Assembly (NCBI RefSeq): GCF_001642995.1
Contig: NZ_LOHS01000052.1
Span: 113,400 to 177,399 of the forward strand
From: Streptomyces jeddahensis
Lineage (GTDB): Bacteria; Actinomycetota; Actinomycetes; Streptomycetales; Streptomycetaceae
Direction: 5' to 3'
DNA: 64,000 bases
A program made the translations under genes and the position numbers. The notes beneath the pieces are model-generated. The model did no database searches. It was not told where the DNA came from and was given only the letters and a program-made list of their open reading frames with translations. Shown here piece by piece: positions 61,684 to 64,000 of the stretch (its first letter is position 1; each line of letters opens with the position of its first letter).

Positions 61684-61699
61684 TGTGAACGCGTTCACA
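61684..61699. promoter_or_regulatory. Rex operator (ROP) of cydABCD
   Basis: TGTGAACGCGTTCACA, a perfect 16-bp palindrome matching the Streptomyces Rex consensus TGTGAACNNNTTCACA. Rex senses NADH/NAD+ and represses cyd when NADH is low. It lies 83 bp upstream of the cydA start. Confidence 0.9.
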
Positions 61700-62155
61700 T
61701 TCACAAGCATTATGGCGTACAGTCACACGACCTCGTCAGGGGGGTGCCATTACTCGGAGAAACACCTTCCGACCTCGACAAACGGCCTGGAACTGCTTCC
61801 GACAACCCAGGCACCGGCAACCTGACGGCAGCAGCCAGCGGACCAAGCCCCCATACGCCGCCACGGGCGCACCCTGCAACGCGCCAGTGGCGGCGAGTCC
61901 GGCCACCGACCGGGAAGCCGCCCGCGTGCCGAAGGGGACGTGCCGGGATGTGCGCCCGCAGCGGCTGGCGCAAACTCGGGGCTCCCCGAACGACGTACGG
62001 CCAGGCGCCAGACCGAGGACGTACATCCCGGCGCGGCCCCGACCCGCCCACCGACAGGTGGCGCACCAGCCGACCTCGGCCGGCAGTCGCGCACGACCCC
62101 GCAAACCACCGACAGAAGGCGCCCCGCACACCCGCGGAGCGCCCGGCCCCAGCCC
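61700..62155. other. Gap between cydA promoter region and the aminotransferase gene
   Basis: About 450 bp with no gene that has family features; the open frames on both strands are compositional. Besides the Rex site just downstream, I see no other clear element. Confidence 0.4.
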
Positions 62156-63235
62156 TCAGAGCCCCTTCCGGAACCCCTCCGCCGCATGCACAAAGATGTC
62201 GTTCGCCTCAGCCTCACCGACCGTGACCCGCACACCCTCACCCGGGAACGGCCGCACGACCACACCGGCCTGCTCGCACGCCGCCGCGAATTCCGCCGTA
62301 CGCTCCCCGAGCCGCAGCCACACGAAGTTGGCCTGTGTCTCGGGCACCACCCAGCCCTGCGCCCGAAGCGCCTCGACAACCCGCTTGCGCTCGCACACGA
62401 GGGAGCCCACCCGCCCGAGCAGCTCGTCCTCGGCCCGCAGGCTCGCCACGGCCGCGTCCTGCGCGAGCTGGCTCACGCCGAAGGGAACCGCCGTCTTGCG
62501 CAACGCGGCCGCCACGGGCTCGTGCGCGATGGCGAAACCCACCCGCAGCCCGGCCAGGCCGTACGCCTTGGAGAACGTGCGCAGCACGCACACGTTGGGC
62601 CGCTCACGGTAGATCTCGACCCCGTCCGGCACCTCGGGGTCACGGATGAACTCGCGGTACGCCTCGTCTAGGACCACCAGCACATCGCTGGGCACCCGGT
62701 CGAGGAAACGCTCCAGCTCAGCTCGGCGCACCACCGTCCCGGTCGGGTTGTTCGGATTGCAGACGAAAATCAGCCGCGTCCGCTCGGTGACCGCGTCCGC
62801 CATCGCGTCGAGGTCGTGCACCTCGCCCTCGGTCAGCGGCACCTGCACCGACGTCGCACCGCTGATCTGCGTGATGATCGGGTACGCCTCGAAGGAGCGC
62901 CAGGCGTAGATCACCTCGTCGCCCGGGCCCGATGTGGCCTGCAGCAGCTGCTGCGCGACTCCGACCGAGCCGGTACCGGTGGCCAGATGCGACACGGGAA
63001 CGCCGAAACGTTCGGCCAGCTCGTTCATCAGGCCCGTACAGGCCATGTCCGGATACCGGTTGAACGAACCGGCCGCCGCGATCGCCGTCTCCATCACGCC
63101 GGGCAGCGGCGGATAGGGGTTCTCGTTGGAGGACAGCTTGTACGCCACGGGCCCGCCGGCCGCGGCAGGCTTGCCCGGCTTGTAGGTCGGGATACCCTCC
63201 AGCTCGGCGCGCAGCCTCGGGCTAGTCTCGCTCAC
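62156..63235 (-). CDS. HisC-type aminotransferase (histidinol-phosphate/aromatic)
   Basis: 359 aa from GTG ([23 protein letters not shown]) with GGAGG six bases upstream; the frame extends much further but without a start site. PLP fold type [13 protein letters not shown], the [13 protein letters not shown] phosphate loop, [16 protein letters not shown], and the Schiff-base Lys in [16 protein letters not shown]. HisC-family members acting on aromatic 2-oxo acids (Pat) are a real alternative to histidinol-phosphate aminotransferase; the neighbouring genes are not his genes. Divergent from the LacI gene. Confidence 0.88.
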   Translation of the reverse strand: MSETSPRLRAELEGIPTYKPGKPAAAGGPVAYKLSSNENPYPPLPGVMETAIAAAGSFNRYPDMACTGLMNELAERFGVPVSHLATGTGSVGVAQQLLQATSGPGDEVIYAWRSFEAYPIITQISGATSVQVPLTEGEVHDLDAMADAVTERTRLIFVCNPNNPTGTVVRRAELERFLDRVPSDVLVVLDEAYREFIRDPEVPDGVEIYRERPNVCVLRTFSKAYGLAGLRVGFAIAHEPVAAALRKTAVPFGVSQLAQDAAVASLRAEDELLGRVGSLVCERKRVVEALRAQGWVVPETQANFVWLRLGERTAEFAAACEQAGVVVRPFPGEGVRVTVGEAEANDIFVHAAEGFRKGL

Positions 63236-63660
63236 CGCAGTCCTCCTCGTCACACCCGGCGTTCGAATACTCCTCACCTTATGAGGATTCGGCTGCCCTG
63301 CGAATGGCAGGTGACAGGCCGCCCAGCAGGGCCCCCGGCGCACCGTTGCGTCCCCGGTCATCGGCGTGAGGACAGGGCACCGTCGGGCTCGCGAAAGAGC
63401 CGGGGGCGCTCGCTGCGCAGCACGCGCCGGGTGCTCGCGCCGTGGCGCGCATCCCCCGTCAAGGTGAGTTGAGACCGCATCGCAACATCTATCATTTAGC
63501 AGGTCTAACGGCGCCGACGCGTGACGTACTACAGTTGAATCGTTCACTCCCCTTGTATTCAAAGGCAATTGACCCGTCCGCGCCATGCAGAAACGTGCCT
63601 GTTGGAGGGCGCATATGCTCCCGCGCTACCCCAGTGAATGAGCCCTACTATCGGCTCGCC
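63236..63660. other. Divergent intergenic region, hisC-like / lacI
   Basis: About 425 bp with no gene recognised. It must hold both promoters. TTTAGCAGGTCTAAC (63494-63508) is an imperfect inverted repeat that could be a regulator site. Confidence 0.35.
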
Positions 63661-64000
63661 ATGACAGCAGCAGGGAAACACCAGGTGAGCCGCGCGGAGA
63701 CCCCCCGTCGAGGCAGCCGGACGAGCAGAGCAGGCATCAGGGATGTCGCTGCGGCCGCCGGTGTCTCCATCACGACCGTCTCCGATGCGCTGAACGGCAA
63801 GGGCCGGCTACCGGACGCCACACGGCGCCATGTCCGCGAGGTGGCCGACCGGCTGGGCTATCGCCCGTCCGCCGCGGCCCGGACCCTCCGTACCGGCAAG
63901 TCGGGCCTCATCGGCCTGACCGTCACGACCTACGGTGACGAGCCCTTCACCTTCACGGAGTTCGCGTACTTCGCGGAAATGGCGAGAGCCGCGACCTCCG
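63661..64000 (+). CDS. LacI-family transcriptional regulator (5' part, cut by window end)
   Basis: Open from ATG at 63661 to the window end (113 codons). After a basic N-terminal tail (PRRGSRTSRAG) comes a clear LacI helix-turn-helix and hinge: IRDVAAAAGVSITTVSDALN, GKGRLPDATRRHVREVADRL, GYRPSAAARTLRTGK, then the start of the periplasmic-binding-like core IGLTVTTYGDEPFTFTEFAYF. Ligand unknown. Alternative GTG start at 63685. Confidence 0.9.
   Translation, partial: MTAAGKHQVSRAETPRRGSRTSRAGIRDVAAAAGVSITTVSDALNGKGRLPDATRRHVREVADRLGYRPSAAARTLRTGKSGLIGLTVTTYGDEPFTFTEFAYFAEMARAATS

Noticed and set aside
61750..62379. Minus-strand open frame in the cydA-hisC gap
   Set aside because: Arg/Cys/Ser-rich translation with no family features; it overlaps the end of the aminotransferase gene in another frame.

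Overview
This window is high-GC actinobacterial DNA from a Streptomyces chromosome. The signs are GTG/ATG starts behind GGAGG sites, strong third-position G/C, a fused cydCD next to cydAB under a Rex-type operator, a SigE-family sigma factor, SpoIIE/RsbW-type regulators, and a Sco-PCuAC-CopCD-DyP copper operon. From memory, the gene order (LacI, aminotransferase, cydABCD, sensor kinase, serS, pheA, copper operon, pepP, htrA) matches the part of the S. coelicolor chromosome near SCO3943-SCO4010, on the oriC side of the core. A perfect ParB site (parS) and two DnaA-box clusters in the window fit an oriC-proximal position.

Layout. 0-5 kb: a giant PAS/degenerate-kinase/receiver protein with a disordered basic-repeat linker. 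5-13 kb: an acyl-CoA ligase, a SigE-family sigma factor, and a five-gene operon (FadE29-like, ChsH2-like, FadE28-like, ChsH1-like, Ltp2-like). The operon has the same parts as the mycobacterial igr steroid side-chain operon, and a TetR-type palindrome lies upstream of it. 13-14.5 kb: an orphan PrimPol protein and a PH-domain membrane protein.

14.76-22.44 kb: a decayed integrative element at the 3' end of a tRNA-Ser(UGA) gene, bounded by 57-bp att repeats. It carries two broken integrase copies that share a 419-bp near-identical tail, a third att remnant, two acetyltransferases, a TPR protein, a secreted lectin-like protein, a collagen-like surface protein, an IS5-type transposase fragment and a dead formylglycine-generating-enzyme (SUMF1) gene. 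It looks like serial integration followed by decay.

22.5-34.4 kb: HtrA-like protease, glycerophosphodiesterase, two RsbW-like ATPases, a SEC-C protein, a degenerate PrimPol paralogue, a SpoIIE phosphatase, aminopeptidase P, an orphan CitG/MdcB-like protein and a Tat-exported intradiol dioxygenase. 34.6-41 kb: the copper operon (membrane protein, YcnI, Sco, PCuAC, CopCD, DtpA), which delivers copper outside the membrane. 41-45 kb: pheA, a DnaA-box-rich gap, serS, and an HAD phosphatase. 45-49 kb: two interleaved ABC-2 exporters. 49-53.5 kb: a second DnaA-box cluster, KptA, an LLM oxidoreductase, HAD and M23 enzymes. 53.6-64 kb: a GAF sensor kinase, the cydABCD operon, a HisC-type aminotransferase and the start of a LacI regulator cut by the window end.
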